From: an uncultured Clostridia bacterium
Lineage (GTDB): Bacteria > Bacillota > Clostridia > Christensenellales > UBA1242
Assembly (NCBI GenBank): GCA_934754355.1
Contig: CAKVID010000002.1
Span: forward strand, 186,001 to 250,000
DNA: 64,000 nt
Direction of reading: 5' to 3'
Part shown: positions 1 through 8,768 of the stretch, piece by piece
Numbering within the stretch: position 1 is the first letter of the stretch
Layout of the letters: the number at the start of each line of letters is the position of its first letter
The notes under the pieces: model-generated
Told to the model about the DNA's origin: nothing
Seen by the model: the letters and a program-made list of their open reading frames with translations, nothing else
The model's database searches: none
Made by a program: the position numbers and the translations under genes

Positions 1-580
1 TGGTTCTACTATCGCCCTTATGGTCTTCTGTTCCAACATTTAGAAGCGCAATTCTTGGATTTTTGACACCAATTGCATTCAAATAAACATTTCCCATCAT
101 TGCAAATTGCTCCAAATACTCTGACTTGCAATCCATATTAGCACCACAATCACAAATACAAACTGTGCCACCAGTAGTTGTAGGAAGTGTAGGACAAAGT
201 GCAGGTCTATAAATTCCCTTTATTCTGCCCAATTTCATAAATGCACCAGTAAGAACAGCACCAGTTGACCCCGCACTAATAATACCTACGACTTTATCAT
301 CTTCTTTGCATATATTCAAAGCCTTGACAAGCGAACTATCTTTCTTAAATCTAATTGCCTCTGTTGGACTTTCGTCATTAGAAATTACATCTTTGGCATC
401 AAGAATAGAGATTTGGTCTTTGTTAAATTTTTCATTTACCAAAAGTTCATTAATCTTTGTCTCATCACCCGAAAGAATAACATGAATATCATCATGTTTA
501 TTGATAGCATTTATAACACCTTTTACAATTTCATTAGGAGCATTATCCCCACCAAAAGCATCTACTACAATTTTAATCAT
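1..580 (-). CDS. plsX: phosphate acyltransferase PlsX (3' part missing)
   Basis: PlsX makes acyl-phosphate from acyl-ACP, the first step of phospholipid synthesis in Firmicutes. About 193 codons are present and the C-terminal part runs off the window. The translation begins MIKIVVDAFGGDNAPNE, the family's N-terminal DxxGGDxAP signature, and later shows SAGSTGAVLTGAFMKLGRIKGI and the CDCGAN segment. The start at 580 is set by GGAG eight bases upstream on the minus strand. It normally follows rpmF directly; here a regulator/SLOG pair lies between them. Family assignment is firm; only the partial length limits it. Confidence 0.93.
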   Translation of the reverse strand, partial: MIKIVVDAFGGDNAPNEIVKGVINAINKHDDIHVILSGDETKINELLVNEKFNKDQISILDAKDVISNDESPTEAIRFKKDSSLVKALNICKEDDKVVGIISAGSTGAVLTGAFMKLGRIKGIYRPALCPTLPTTTGGTVCICDCGANMDCKSEYLEQFAMMGNVYLNAIGVKNPRIALLNVGTEDHKGDSRT

Positions 581-692
581 TATTATCTCCAAATAGGATA
601 AAAAATCCATTATCCAAAAGTATTATATATGAAAATATAAATAATATCAATTAAAAGCAAATAAAAAATGATTATGCAATCTCATAATCATT

Positions 693-938
693 TCAATAAC
701 TACCTTCAATATCGTTTCTTTTGAATATTTCATCATCAAAGAATTCATATAAAGTTATATTTAATGCTTGACATATATCAAGCAAAGTTCTTGTGCCAGG
801 ATTTTTGCTTCTTCCATAAAATATGCATCTAATTGTAGACGAAGGCAATCCAGCCATACTAGCCAATTTATTAGGAGCAATCCCCCTTTCTTTACATAAA
901 TCCATTATTCTTTTAGTTATAGCGACTTCTAATTTCAT
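693..938 (-). CDS. small XRE-family transcriptional regulator
   Basis: An 81-residue protein that is essentially one helix-turn-helix domain: residues about 5-65 include GIAPNKLASMAGLPSSTIRC, followed by the typical LLDICQALNITLYEFF tail helix. XRE regulators bind palindromic operators, often autoregulating. It is divergent from the SLOG gene, and two perfect palindromes (975-990 and 994-1015) sit in the shared promoter region, the likely operators. A GAGG ribosome site precedes the start. The target (the SLOG gene, itself or both) is inferred from position only. Confidence 0.85.
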   Translation of the reverse strand: MKLEVAITKRIMDLCKERGIAPNKLASMAGLPSSTIRCIFYGRSKNPGTRTLLDICQALNITLYEFFDDEIFKRNDIEGSY

Positions 939-974
939 AATATTCCTCTATAGAAGAAATCTTATGTAAATTTT

Positions 975-1026
975 AACAAAATATTTTGTTTTGAATGAGA
1001 GATATATCTCTCATTTGTGCTATACT
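975..1026. promoter_or_regulatory. double palindrome and extended -10 promoter between XRE and SLOG genes
   Basis: Two perfect palindromes lie side by side: AACAAAATATTTTGTT at 975-990 and a 22-bp one at 994-1015 with half-site AATGAGAGATA. Directly after them on the plus strand is an extended -10, TGCTATACT (1018-1026), with no good -35, so the second palindrome occupies the -35 position. This fits operators of the neighbouring XRE protein. Binding is inferred. Confidence 0.6.
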
Positions 1027-1042
1027 TACATTGGAGGTTATT

Positions 1043-1555
1043 ATGAATAAAAAAATATTTGATAAAAATATAACATGTTGTTTTACTGGTCCTCGACCGC
1101 AAAATTGTTCAATTAATTTTGACAATGACAATATTACTTTAAAAAGAGTGAAGAATGATATAAGAAAATATCTTATAGAAGCAATTAATAATGGATATAT
1201 TAATTTTTTGTGTGGCATGGCATTGGGTTTTGATACTCTGTGTTTTGAAACACTAATTGAAATAAAAAAAGAATTTCAAAATATAAAACTCATTTCTGTT
1301 TTACCTTGTAAAGACCAATGTAAATTTTGGTATATGTATCAACAGAACAAATACTACGATTTACTTAAACAATCTGATGAAACCATATGTCTATATGATA
1401 AATTTATAGGAGCGAGATGTATGATTGAAAGAAATGAATTTATGGTTAGTAATTCCTCTTTACTTATTGCTTTAAATAGCAATTCTAACGGAACACAATT
1501 CACGATAAATTTTGCAAAAAAACAACATACAAAAGTTATTTTAATTGAACAGTAG
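1043..1555 (+). CDS. SLOG / DUF1273 (YpsA-like) family protein
   Basis: A 170-residue protein with the Rossmann-like SLOG fold signatures of the DUF1273/YpsA family: CCFTGPRPQNC near the N-terminus, the glycine-containing loop FLCGMALGFDTLC around residues 55-67, and a C-terminal GTQFTINFAKK segment. SLOG proteins bind nucleotides or nucleotide-derived signals; some are in stress or phage-defence systems. The start at 1043 is chosen because GGAGG lies eight bases upstream; an upstream in-frame ATG at 995 falls inside the operator. It pairs divergently with an XRE regulator and sits inside an otherwise conserved operon. Ligand and role are unknown. Confidence 0.75.
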   Translation: MNKKIFDKNITCCFTGPRPQNCSINFDNDNITLKRVKNDIRKYLIEAINNGYINFLCGMALGFDTLCFETLIEIKKEFQNIKLISVLPCKDQCKFWYMYQQNKYYDLLKQSDETICLYDKFIGARCMIERNEFMVSNSSLLIALNSNSNGTQFTINFAKKQHTKVILIEQ

Positions 1556-1565
1556 AACAAAAAAA

Positions 1566-1591
1566 GTCTTGGGATAACCCAAGACCTTTTT
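1566..1591. terminator. intrinsic terminator between SLOG gene and rpmF
   Basis: Stem GTCTTGGG (1566-1573), loop ATAA, CCCAAGAC (1578-1585), followed by a T run on the plus strand and preceded by an A run, so it can stop both convergent transcripts. Confidence 0.85.
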
Positions 1592-1608
1592 ATATTTCAA
1601 AAGAGCAA

Positions 1609-1809
1609 TTACTTTGTTTCTTTCTTTTCTTTTTCTACAACTACTTTTTGTTCGCCATCATAATAGCCACATTTCTTACAAACTCTGTGATTTGCTTTTA
1701 GTTCGTGACAATGAGGACATTCAACCATAGAAGGTGTTGAAATTTTCCAATTTGCTTTTCTGGAATTACGCCTTGCTTTTGAAACTTTACCCTTTGGTAC
1801 TATTGCCAT
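1609..1809 (-). CDS. rpmF: 50S ribosomal protein L32
   Basis: A 66-residue large-subunit ribosomal protein. It starts MAIVPKGKVSKARRNSRKANWK, as usual for bacterial L32, and keeps the zinc-binding form: CPHCH followed by CKKCG. The C-terminus is an acidic/basic lysine-rich tail. AGGAGGT precedes the start. The gene normally follows a DUF177 (YlbN/YceD) gene; no such ORF fits in the 76 bases between ackA and rpmF here, so that partner is absent from this locus. Confidence 0.97.
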   Translation of the reverse strand: MAIVPKGKVSKARRNSRKANWKISTPSMVECPHCHELKANHRVCKKCGYYDGEQKVVVEKEKKETK

Positions 1810-1885
1810 AATGCACCTCCTAATTTTTTTTGACTAATGCAATTTTATACTAATTTTATACATTTGTCAACCACTATTTACAAAA

Positions 1886-3088
1886 TTATCTTAAATTATT
1901 AATTGTTTTAAGTGTTTCTTCTGCAATAACCATTTCTTCATCTGTTGGTATTACATAAATTTTCACTTTTGATGTAGGTTTAGAGATTAAAACTTCTTCT
2001 CCACGAGGTGCATTATTATTAGCATCTTTATCTAATTCTACACCCATAAATTCTAGACCTTCAACAACTGCTTCTCTTAATTCTGGAGTATGTTCTCCAC
2101 AACCAGCAGTAAATACAATTGCGTCAGCACCGCCAAGAACACCCATATATGCACAGATATATTTCTTAATTCTGTGACAATACATATCAAAAGCATTCTT
2201 AACATTTGGATCGCTTAAATTCTCGGTTATATCTCTCATGTCTGACATTCCAGTACCAATAGCACCAAGCAAACCACTCTCTTTATTAAGCATTCTAACT
2301 ACTTCACTTACTGTTTTGCCTTCTTTGTTGCAAATATACTCTATAACTGCAGGATCAATATCTCCAGACCTAGTATTCATCATTATTCCTTCTAGTGGAG
2401 TAAATCCCATAGAAGTATCAAAAGACTTACCATTCTTAACAGCAGTAATACTAGCACCTGAACCCAAATGGCAAGATACAATATTTATATCCTCTGGCCT
2501 CTTACCCATTAGAGATGCACATCTATTAGTTACATAATAGTGACTAGTTCCATGTGCGCCATAACGCCTAATTTTGTACATATCATAATACTTCTTAGGA
2601 ATAGCGTATTTATAAATATGCTCTGGAATAGATTTGTGGAAACCAATATCAAAAACTGCTACATTAGGTTTATTTGGACACAAATTCATTGCGGCTTCTA
2701 TTCCGCAAATAGCACCTGGAACATGAAGCGGAGAGAAATCAACATTCAATCTAAAGTCTTCCAAAACTTCTGGAGTAACCAAAGTACTATCAAAATATTC
2801 TTCGCCAACATTAACAACTCTATGCCCGAATGCTTCTATCTCGTCAAGACTAGAAATAACACCTATTTCTTTGTCTACCAATTTCTCTAGAACCATCTCC
2901 ATACCTTCGCTATGATTGGTTACATCTTTCTCAAATTTATACTCTTTGCCTTTTGCTTTATACTTCAAGAAAGAGCCTTTTTCGCTGATTTTTTCAACAT
3001 TGCCTTTAGCAATTACATCTTTATTATCCATATTAATTAATTGGAATTTAAGTGAACTACTACCAGCATTAATAACTAAAATATTCAT
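1886..3088 (-). CDS. ackA: acetate kinase
   Basis: Acetate kinase interconverts acetyl-phosphate + ADP and acetate + ATP in the cytoplasm and gives an anaerobe its ATP from acetyl-CoA. The 400-residue length is standard. Seen motifs: NAGSSSLKFQ at the N-terminus, RRYGAHGTSHYYV in the middle with the catalytic region, the phosphate loop HLGSGASITAV, and GMSDMRDI. It lies 18 bases downstream of pta on the same strand, so the pair is probably one transcript. Confidence 0.98.
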   Translation of the reverse strand: MNILVINAGSSSLKFQLINMDNKDVIAKGNVEKISEKGSFLKYKAKGKEYKFEKDVTNHSEGMEMVLEKLVDKEIGVISSLDEIEAFGHRVVNVGEEYFDSTLVTPEVLEDFRLNVDFSPLHVPGAICGIEAAMNLCPNKPNVAVFDIGFHKSIPEHIYKYAIPKKYYDMYKIRRYGAHGTSHYYVTNRCASLMGKRPEDINIVSCHLGSGASITAVKNGKSFDTSMGFTPLEGIMMNTRSGDIDPAVIEYICNKEGKTVSEVVRMLNKESGLLGAIGTGMSDMRDITENLSDPNVKNAFDMYCHRIKKYICAYMGVLGGADAIVFTAGCGEHTPELREAVVEGLEFMGVELDKDANNNAPRGEEVLISKPTSKVKIYVIPTDEEMVIAEETLKTINNLR

Positions 3089-3106
3089 ATTTATCTCCTA
3101 AAAAAA

Positions 3107-4093
3107 TTATTCACATTGCAAAACTGTAATTGCAATTGCTTGTACTATATCATCTACTGTTGCACCACGACTAACATCGTTAATTGGTTTTCTCATTCCT
3201 TGAGCAATAGGTCCTACTGCTTGGAAGCCACCAAATCTCTGCATTAATTTGTATCCAATATTTCCAGCAGATAGATTTGGGAATACAAATACATTTGCAT
3301 CTCCCTGGATTGGACTATTTGGTGCTTTTAATTTGGCTACACTAGGAATTATGGCACTATCTAATTGCATTTCGCCATCATAAACAAAGTCTACTTTCTG
3401 ATTATCTAGCAAACTTTTGGCAGTACGCATTTTGATAGCATCATCGCCTTCTGCACTACCAAGTGTTGAATAACTAAGCAATGCAACTTTTGGATTATCT
3501 ATTAGTCCAATTGTTCTAGCAGACTCTGCACTAAGTTTGGCAATCTCTACAATTTCTTCGGCAGTAGGGTCAATATTTACACCACAGTCAGATAGAATGT
3601 AAGTCTCTTCTCCCCTCATCATTACAAAGAAACTAGATATTTTAGTCTCTTTTGTCTTGCCTTTAATTATTTGGAATGCAGGTTTGAATGTCTCGGCAGT
3701 TGCTATTTCTGCACCCGCTACCAATCCATCAGCAAGTCCCAAATCTACCATCATTGTGCCAAAGTACACTGGATTTGATACAAGGTCATTTGCCCCTTCT
3801 AAAGTTAGTCCTTTGTCTTTACGCTTCTCATATAGGGCATTTGCTAGCATCTCTTTAATTTCGTGAGTAAAGATATTTACTACTTTCAAATACTCATTTT
3901 CTTGCAAATTGTATTTTGCAAAAGCAGAATTATCTTTGGTTAGCAATATAATCTTTGCTATTTTCTCTTCGCTTGCCTTAATTCCTGCAAGTGTTATTCT
4001 TTCGCTGAATTCAGCCTCTGGAAGAACTATAGTTGTACATTTCTCTTGTGCTAAAGCTTTCCAAACACTACCCAATGTTTTCAAATTTTCCAT
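3107..4093 (-). CDS. pta: phosphate acetyltransferase
   Basis: Pta converts acetyl-CoA and phosphate to acetyl-phosphate, feeding AckA. The 328-residue protein has the short Firmicutes domain architecture with no N-terminal DRTGG domain. Characteristic segments are VLPEAEFSERITLAGIKA, DLGLADGLVAGAEIATAETFKPAFQ, LLSYSTLGSAEGDD and the C-terminal NDVSRGATVDDIVQAIAITVLQ. It heads the pta-ackA-rpmF group and is divergent from tmcAL, which consumes acetate. Confidence 0.97.
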   Translation of the reverse strand: MENLKTLGSVWKALAQEKCTTIVLPEAEFSERITLAGIKASEEKIAKIILLTKDNSAFAKYNLQENEYLKVVNIFTHEIKEMLANALYEKRKDKGLTLEGANDLVSNPVYFGTMMVDLGLADGLVAGAEIATAETFKPAFQIIKGKTKETKISSFFVMMRGEETYILSDCGVNIDPTAEEIVEIAKLSAESARTIGLIDNPKVALLSYSTLGSAEGDDAIKMRTAKSLLDNQKVDFVYDGEMQLDSAIIPSVAKLKAPNSPIQGDANVFVFPNLSAGNIGYKLMQRFGGFQAVGPIAQGMRKPINDVSRGATVDDIVQAIAITVLQCE

Positions 4094-4229
4094 AAAAATT
4101 ACAAAATCCTTAAAGATTTATTTGTTAAAAATGATTAAATATATTAAAATACTACTACATAAACTACATTTTATAACAATTGTAGTTTACTAGAAAATAT
4201 TAAATTTGTAAATTAATTTGGGAGAAAAT

Positions 4230-5492
4230 ATGAAAATCTGTGCAATAATCTGCGAATATAATCCACTACACTATGGACACTTGTATCATATTCAAAAGGC
4301 CAAAGAACTAAGCGGCTGTGATGCTATTATGTGTATACAAGCGGGTAACTGGACTCAAAGAGGAGAACCTGCAATCACTAATAAATATGTAAGAGCAAGA
4401 ATGGCACTTGAAGCAGGAGCAGATATTGTTGTACAAATTCCTACCGCTTATTGTTGTAGTTCGGCTGAAATATTTGCAATGGCTGGTGTTAGGATTGCTA
4501 ATTCATTTGAGAATGTTACTCATCTAGCATTTGGTTGTGAGACCGAGAATTACGAACTTTTGAAAGAGATTAGCAAATACTTTGTAAATGAACCAAAAGA
4601 ATATAAAGAGAAACTTAAGAAATATCTTGATGGCGGAGATAGTCTACCTGTTGCTAGACAGAAAGCAATAGAAGAACTTATGAAAGAAGACAAAGTAGTA
4701 TTTAGTGAAATTACAGAGACACTAAATATACTTACTAAACCTAATAATATTCTTGCTATTGAATATTTGAAGGCATTACAAAAGACCAAAAGTAAGATTG
4801 AACCAATATTCACCACTCGTTCTAATTCTGATTATAATTCTGCCGACCTTAATGGCAAGGATAGCAGTGCTACTGCAATTAGAACAAAATTATTGTCCAA
4901 GGGCAAGATTAGGTCTATAAGAAAATTAGTTCCGCCATTCACATATAAGTTACTCAAAGAAGATATGGATATATATGGACTACCAGATTTGGATTTGTAT
5001 AACGACTTATGTTCTTATGTAGTCAAGACAAGTTCCCCTGATGAATTCAAAAATGTATATGATGTATCTGAGGGAATTGAGAATAGATTTATAGATAGTG
5101 CCAAGAAATTCAAAGATTTCAATGAACTATTATTAGATGTTAAAACAAAGAGATATACTTACACTAGACTAAAAAGAATAGTTCTTAGATTGCTACTAAA
5201 AATAGATAAAGATATTGTATCTCAGATATATAAAATGGATAAATTACCTTTTATCAAAGTTTTGGCTTTCAATGCTGAGAAGAAAGATTTCTTATCTAAT
5301 ATTAGTGCCGATACCAATTTAATTATTAGAAATAGTAATATTGTCAAAAATCCTAGTGCCGAATACAAAACTCTAGCCGAGATAGAAGATAGAGCCAATG
5401 CAGTATTTAATATGTTACTAAGGAAGAGCAAGGTTATCCCAAATTTTGCTCCAGACCTTTATACTCAAACAATTAAATATACCAAGGAATAA
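4230..5492 (+). CDS. tmcAL: tRNA(Met) cytidine acetate ligase TmcAL (YlbM)
   Basis: TmcAL forms N4-acetylcytidine at the wobble base of elongator tRNA-Met using acetate and ATP. The 420-residue protein begins MKICAIICEYNPLHYGHLYHI: the HYGH is the nucleotidyltransferase HxGH motif. Further family marks are GNWTQRGEPAI and KYVRARMALEAGADIVVQIP. The start at 4230 is preceded by GGGAG; the in-frame TTG at 4218 would place that site inside the gene. It is divergent from pta-ackA, so its substrate is made next door. Ends at a long composite terminator. Confidence 0.95.
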   Translation: MKICAIICEYNPLHYGHLYHIQKAKELSGCDAIMCIQAGNWTQRGEPAITNKYVRARMALEAGADIVVQIPTAYCCSSAEIFAMAGVRIANSFENVTHLAFGCETENYELLKEISKYFVNEPKEYKEKLKKYLDGGDSLPVARQKAIEELMKEDKVVFSEITETLNILTKPNNILAIEYLKALQKTKSKIEPIFTTRSNSDYNSADLNGKDSSATAIRTKLLSKGKIRSIRKLVPPFTYKLLKEDMDIYGLPDLDLYNDLCSYVVKTSSPDEFKNVYDVSEGIENRFIDSAKKFKDFNELLLDVKTKRYTYTRLKRIVLRLLLKIDKDIVSQIYKMDKLPFIKVLAFNAEKKDFLSNISADTNLIIRNSNIVKNPSAEYKTLAEIEDRANAVFNMLLRKSKVIPNFAPDLYTQTIKYTKE

Positions 5493-5496
5493 TCAC

Positions 5497-5565
5497 AAAA
5501 AAGCATTTGCAATATTGATATAACTTAGATAACCCTTAAGTTACTTCAATAACAAATGCTTTTTT
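5497..5565 (+). terminator. composite intrinsic terminator after tmcAL
   Basis: Outer stem AAAAAAGCATTTG (5497-5509) with CAAATGCTTTTTT (5553-5565), ending in T residues, and an internal hairpin TAACTTA...TAAGTTA (5521-5543). The symmetric A/T flanks could also serve the minus strand. Confidence 0.8.
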
Positions 5566-5680
5566 ATTATTTAATATAATCTAAATTTTACTTTAATTAT
5601 TCTGTATTTTACTTTAATTTTTTTCTAGTTATATTCACTCTGCCAATATCCAATTTTTTATTTAGTCTGCTATTTATATA

Positions 5681-6457
5681 TTACTTAATTAGTTGCAATA
5701 TCTTTTTAATATGCTTCTCACATTCTTCCTCCCCTATAGATATGGCCTTTAGGGTATTTTTCTTGCCAAAAGACATTTGAGTTAGAGAAGATATATCTGG
5801 TTTGATAATAATATCTGAATGAATAGATTTATAGTTCTGAACTTCTTTAGTAAGAACATTAATTGATGCTATAAGCGAGTCTATTGCGTTTTTGGGAGCG
5901 TCTTTCAATTTACATTTACTAAGCACATCTACTGCGATTATTACATCTGCGCCCATTTTGACCGCCAATTCATCTGGAAGATTATTAATTACTCCGCCAT
6001 CTACAAGTAATTTGCCATCAATCTCATAAGGCACAAAAAATCCCGGAATAGATAGAGTAGACCTAACAGCATCTCTTACACTACCAGTAGTAAATATAAC
6101 TTCTTTCTCTGTAAGCAAATCACAAGCAACACACCCAAACGAAAGTTTAAGTTCTTCTATTTTCTTATCTGGCAAAAATTTATTAATATTTTTCATAACT
6201 CCTTTGCCCGAAAATAATCCACTTGCATTGAAATTAACATCTATAAAATGAATTTTTTTGAATTTACAGGCAAAGTCGGTCATTTGTTGTACGCTAAGAC
6301 CAGATGCATAAGAAGCACCTACTAATCCTCCCATACTTGTGCCTACAATTATATCAATAGGAATATTGTATTTTTCCAAAGTTTTAATAACGCCAATATG
6401 CGCAAAACCAAGTGCCGAACCACCAGACAAAACTAAGGCAATTTTTTTTCTTTCCAT
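5681..6457 (-). CDS. patatin-like phospholipase (YlbK/RssA type)
   Basis: A 258-residue cytoplasmic serine hydrolase of the patatin family. It has the oxyanion loop GGSALGFAHIGVIK near residues 12-25, the nucleophile elbow GTSMGG (GxSxG, about residues 40-45) and the catalytic aspartate in LLVDGGVINNLP. Such enzymes hydrolyse acyl esters; the substrate here is not known. In Bacillus the homologue ylbK lies between ylbJ and ylbM, and the same three genes are together here, although on mixed strands. Confidence 0.92.
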   Translation of the reverse strand: MERKKIALVLSGGSALGFAHIGVIKTLEKYNIPIDIIVGTSMGGLVGASYASGLSVQQMTDFACKFKKIHFIDVNFNASGLFSGKGVMKNINKFLPDKKIEELKLSFGCVACDLLTEKEVIFTTGSVRDAVRSTLSIPGFFVPYEIDGKLLVDGGVINNLPDELAVKMGADVIIAVDVLSKCKLKDAPKNAIDSLIASINVLTKEVQNYKSIHSDIIIKPDISSLTQMSFGKKNTLKAISIGEEECEKHIKKILQLIK

Positions 6458-6521
6458 GCAAACCTCAAAACATTTATTTAATATTCATATACTATTATTT
6501 TTTATCATATTTTAATATAGA

Positions 6522-7499
6522 ATGACAAATGTTAAAGTTAAAAAAGTGAATTTAATTAATATTTTATATGTAATAATGCTACTAATTGGCATTATTCTTT
6601 TGGTTATTTTGCCAAAGATATCTATAGAAGCATTTTATATGGGCATTAGAATTTGGGCTACTAAAGTTCTTCCTGCACTACTTCCTTTCTTTATTCTAAC
6701 CAAGTTATTATCTTATACTAGTGCTATTCAGAAATTTGGCAAAGTATTTAGTCCGGTAACTTTCAAATTTTATGGCGTAGGTGGAATTGCTGGTTATGTA
6801 TATCTTATGAGCATTATATCTGGATATCCAGTTGGCGCTAAATTAACCTCGGATTTGTACAAAGAGAATATAATTTCTAGCAAACAAGCACAAACGATTA
6901 CATCATTCACTAGCACCTCAGGCCCACTTTTTATTATAGGCACTGTTGCAATTGGAATGTATAATAGCAGTATAATTGGCATTATTGTTTTACTTTCTCA
7001 TATATTAGGAGCAATATTAAATGGCTTGTTATATAGGAATAAAGAAAATGCAAGCACTCTAGACTACACCAAAGCACCAACTCCCAATATACTAAATGAA
7101 AGCATGACATCTAGTATATTATCTATAATGGTAGTTGGCGGATTTATATCACTATTTTATATGTTTTTGCAGATAATTTTGCAATTAAATACATTAGCAC
7201 CACTACTTAAATTTCTACAAATACTAGGCGTTCCAACATCTATTTCTACTAGCATATTTGCTGGGATTATAGAAGTAACAAGCGGGTGTCTATATCTTGG
7301 ACAAACTGGGCTGAGCGCAAGAATGCTTACAATTATATCTACTTTCCTTATATCTTTTGGTGGGCTTTCTATCCACGCACAAGCGTTTACTTTCCTTAAA
7401 GACTTTCATATGTCGTACAAGAAATTTTTGCTTATAAAGACCACCCAAAGTATTATTTCTACAATCATTGCTATAATTATAAGCATGATATTTCTCTGA
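6522..7499 (+). CDS. ylbJ: YlbJ-like sporulation integral membrane protein
   Basis: A 325-residue polytopic membrane protein with about eight hydrophobic segments and the nucleoside-recognition (Gate) type motifs: LPALLPFFIL, ISGYPVGAKL, TSTSGPLFIIGTVAIGM and EVTSGCLYLG. YlbJ homologues are needed for normal sporulation; the transported substrate is not established. It is divergent from the patatin gene. No ribosome site precedes the ATG at 6522, and a possible -10 (TATCAT, 6503-6508) lies only 14 bases upstream, so a leaderless message is possible. Confidence 0.88.
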   Translation: MTNVKVKKVNLINILYVIMLLIGIILLVILPKISIEAFYMGIRIWATKVLPALLPFFILTKLLSYTSAIQKFGKVFSPVTFKFYGVGGIAGYVYLMSIISGYPVGAKLTSDLYKENIISSKQAQTITSFTSTSGPLFIIGTVAIGMYNSSIIGIIVLLSHILGAILNGLLYRNKENASTLDYTKAPTPNILNESMTSSILSIMVVGGFISLFYMFLQIILQLNTLAPLLKFLQILGVPTSISTSIFAGIIEVTSGCLYLGQTGLSARMLTIISTFLISFGGLSIHAQAFTFLKDFHMSYKKFLLIKTTQSIISTIIAIIISMIFL

Positions 7500-7606
7500 T
7501 AACTAAGTTATTTAATATCCGCAATTAATTGAATATTATCTGCCTTATTAAAATATTGCCTAAATTATTTTATTTAATAGTACAAAATATTTATTGACTT
7601 GAATAC

Positions 7607-7644
7607 AAAAAATTCTCTTACTATATATTTGTAAGGGAATTTTT
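7607..7644. terminator. terminator after ylbJ
   Basis: AAAAATTCTCTTAC (7607-7621 region) pairs with GTAAGGGAATTTTT (7631-7644), closing on T residues. The A run on the other side allows use by the convergent 7746-8540 gene too. Confidence 0.75.
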
Positions 7645-7668
7645 ATTTGATATATATATTGTTTATAT

Positions 7669-7748
7669 GGTTACATAGATTGAATAAATATCAGTTTTTG
7701 CTTGAATATGACTTCGTCGCTTTCAAACAAAACTTTCCGATAATTTTA
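7669..7748. repeat. 80-bp intergenic repeat, copy A
   Basis: Starts GGTTACATAGATTGAA (7669-7684), identical to the start of copy B at 56106, has a variable middle with a small hairpin (GACTTCGTC), and ends in AACTTTCCGATAATTTTAA, resembling the AACTTCCTATATTATAA end of the two other copies. It abuts the stop codon of the next gene. Nature unknown; possibly a decayed mobile repeat or an RNA element. Confidence 0.55.
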
Positions 7749-8540
7749 ATAATAAATATCTGCAATAAGCAATTTAATATTATCATATAATTTATTAAGT
7801 CTCTTATTCTTGCTAAGTGAATGTTCAAGAGGAACTAAAAGTGCATTAATTATTAGCAATTCTTCTAGATGAACTGCCCTATCTAATGCTTTGAGTACTA
7901 TAAGTAATTCTTCTTTGTCGTTAAATCTGATTTTGTTATCATCATTAATTGCATTTTGCAATTCTTGAATATTCATAATTAAATTAGCAAGCAAAATTTT
8001 AGTATTTTTGTCTGTTTCTATTGTTTCCATTTCTTCGTCAATAGATATTTGATTATCCATCAAATTCTCTACTTCACTTTCATTGCCATACTCATCTACG
8101 CCAATTAAATTCTTGACTGATGTTTTGTATGCAACAAGCACTGTTATAGCAAAATTATTGTAACTAATATTATATCCATCTGGACTAAAGAAATTCTCTG
8201 TAACGAACGCTTGCAAATTAATATTCTTCTTATCCACTTCAAGAAGCAAGCAAGTAACGAATGCTACAATATCTTTCTCTTCTTCTGGCATAACAAAATA
8301 TCCACCATTTGCTGGATTTTCGGCTAGGCATCTATTTAGTACAGATTTGAATTTAAAATCTTTCATACATACAGAGTAAAGTCCGTATATTGTCTCACTA
8401 TTAACAATACATTTCAAAATATTAGATACCTTAGTATCCGACAAAATAAATCTACCCTCTATCATTTCATTGCAAGCACGGTAGAAATCTATTATACTTT
8501 GTTTTTCTTCTTCGGTTATCCCCATAAATAAATTTTTCAC
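7746..8540 (-). CDS. conserved-looking hypothetical protein
   Basis: I do not recognise this 264-residue protein. It looks cytoplasmic and largely helical with no membrane segment or signal peptide. An acidic linker around residues 155-185 (EYGNESEVENLMDNQISIDEEME) separates two helical parts; the second carries LLANLIMNIQELQNAI and a C-terminal leucine-rich helix. The long frame opens with GTG at 8540; ATG at 8525 (MGITEEEK) is an alternative, with GGGGTGA about 11 bases upstream. It is convergent with ylbJ and divergent from the DUF4364 gene. Composition and codon use match neighbouring host genes, so it is probably a real host gene. Confidence 0.7.
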   Translation of the reverse strand: MKNLFMGITEEEKQSIIDFYRACNEMIEGRFILSDTKVSNILKCIVNSETIYGLYSVCMKDFKFKSVLNRCLAENPANGGYFVMPEEEKDIVAFVTCLLLEVDKKNINLQAFVTENFFSPDGYNISYNNFAITVLVAYKTSVKNLIGVDEYGNESEVENLMDNQISIDEEMETIETDKNTKILLANLIMNIQELQNAINDDNKIRFNDKEELLIVLKALDRAVHLEELLIINALLVPLEHSLSKNKRLNKLYDNIKLLIADIYY

Positions 8541-8696
8541 CCCATTATTTACATTTGATATATAAATTGTATTATAAATTACTCTTTAAAGCAAATAAAT
8601 TATCTAAACTTTTTTTAACTTTAATTTCTAGTCACACACTCATTTTATTTATTTTGCTTCAATTTTTGCAACTAATTTATTCATTTAATAAAAAAG

Positions 8697-8726
8697 TTGT
8701 CATTTTATTTAGCATTTGCATATTTT
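8697..8726 (+). promoter_or_regulatory. promoter for the DUF4364 gene
   Basis: TTGTCA (8697-8702), 18-bp spacer, TATTTT (8721-8726), about 43 bases before the start codon. Reasonable match, not tested. Confidence 0.45.
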
Positions 8727-8768
8727 TTGTGTTAAAATAAATACAGATGAATTAACTAGGAGACAGTT

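Noticed and set aside
413..601. Plus-strand ORF opposite plsX
   Set aside because: It lies opposite the well-supported PlsX frame and has no start signal.
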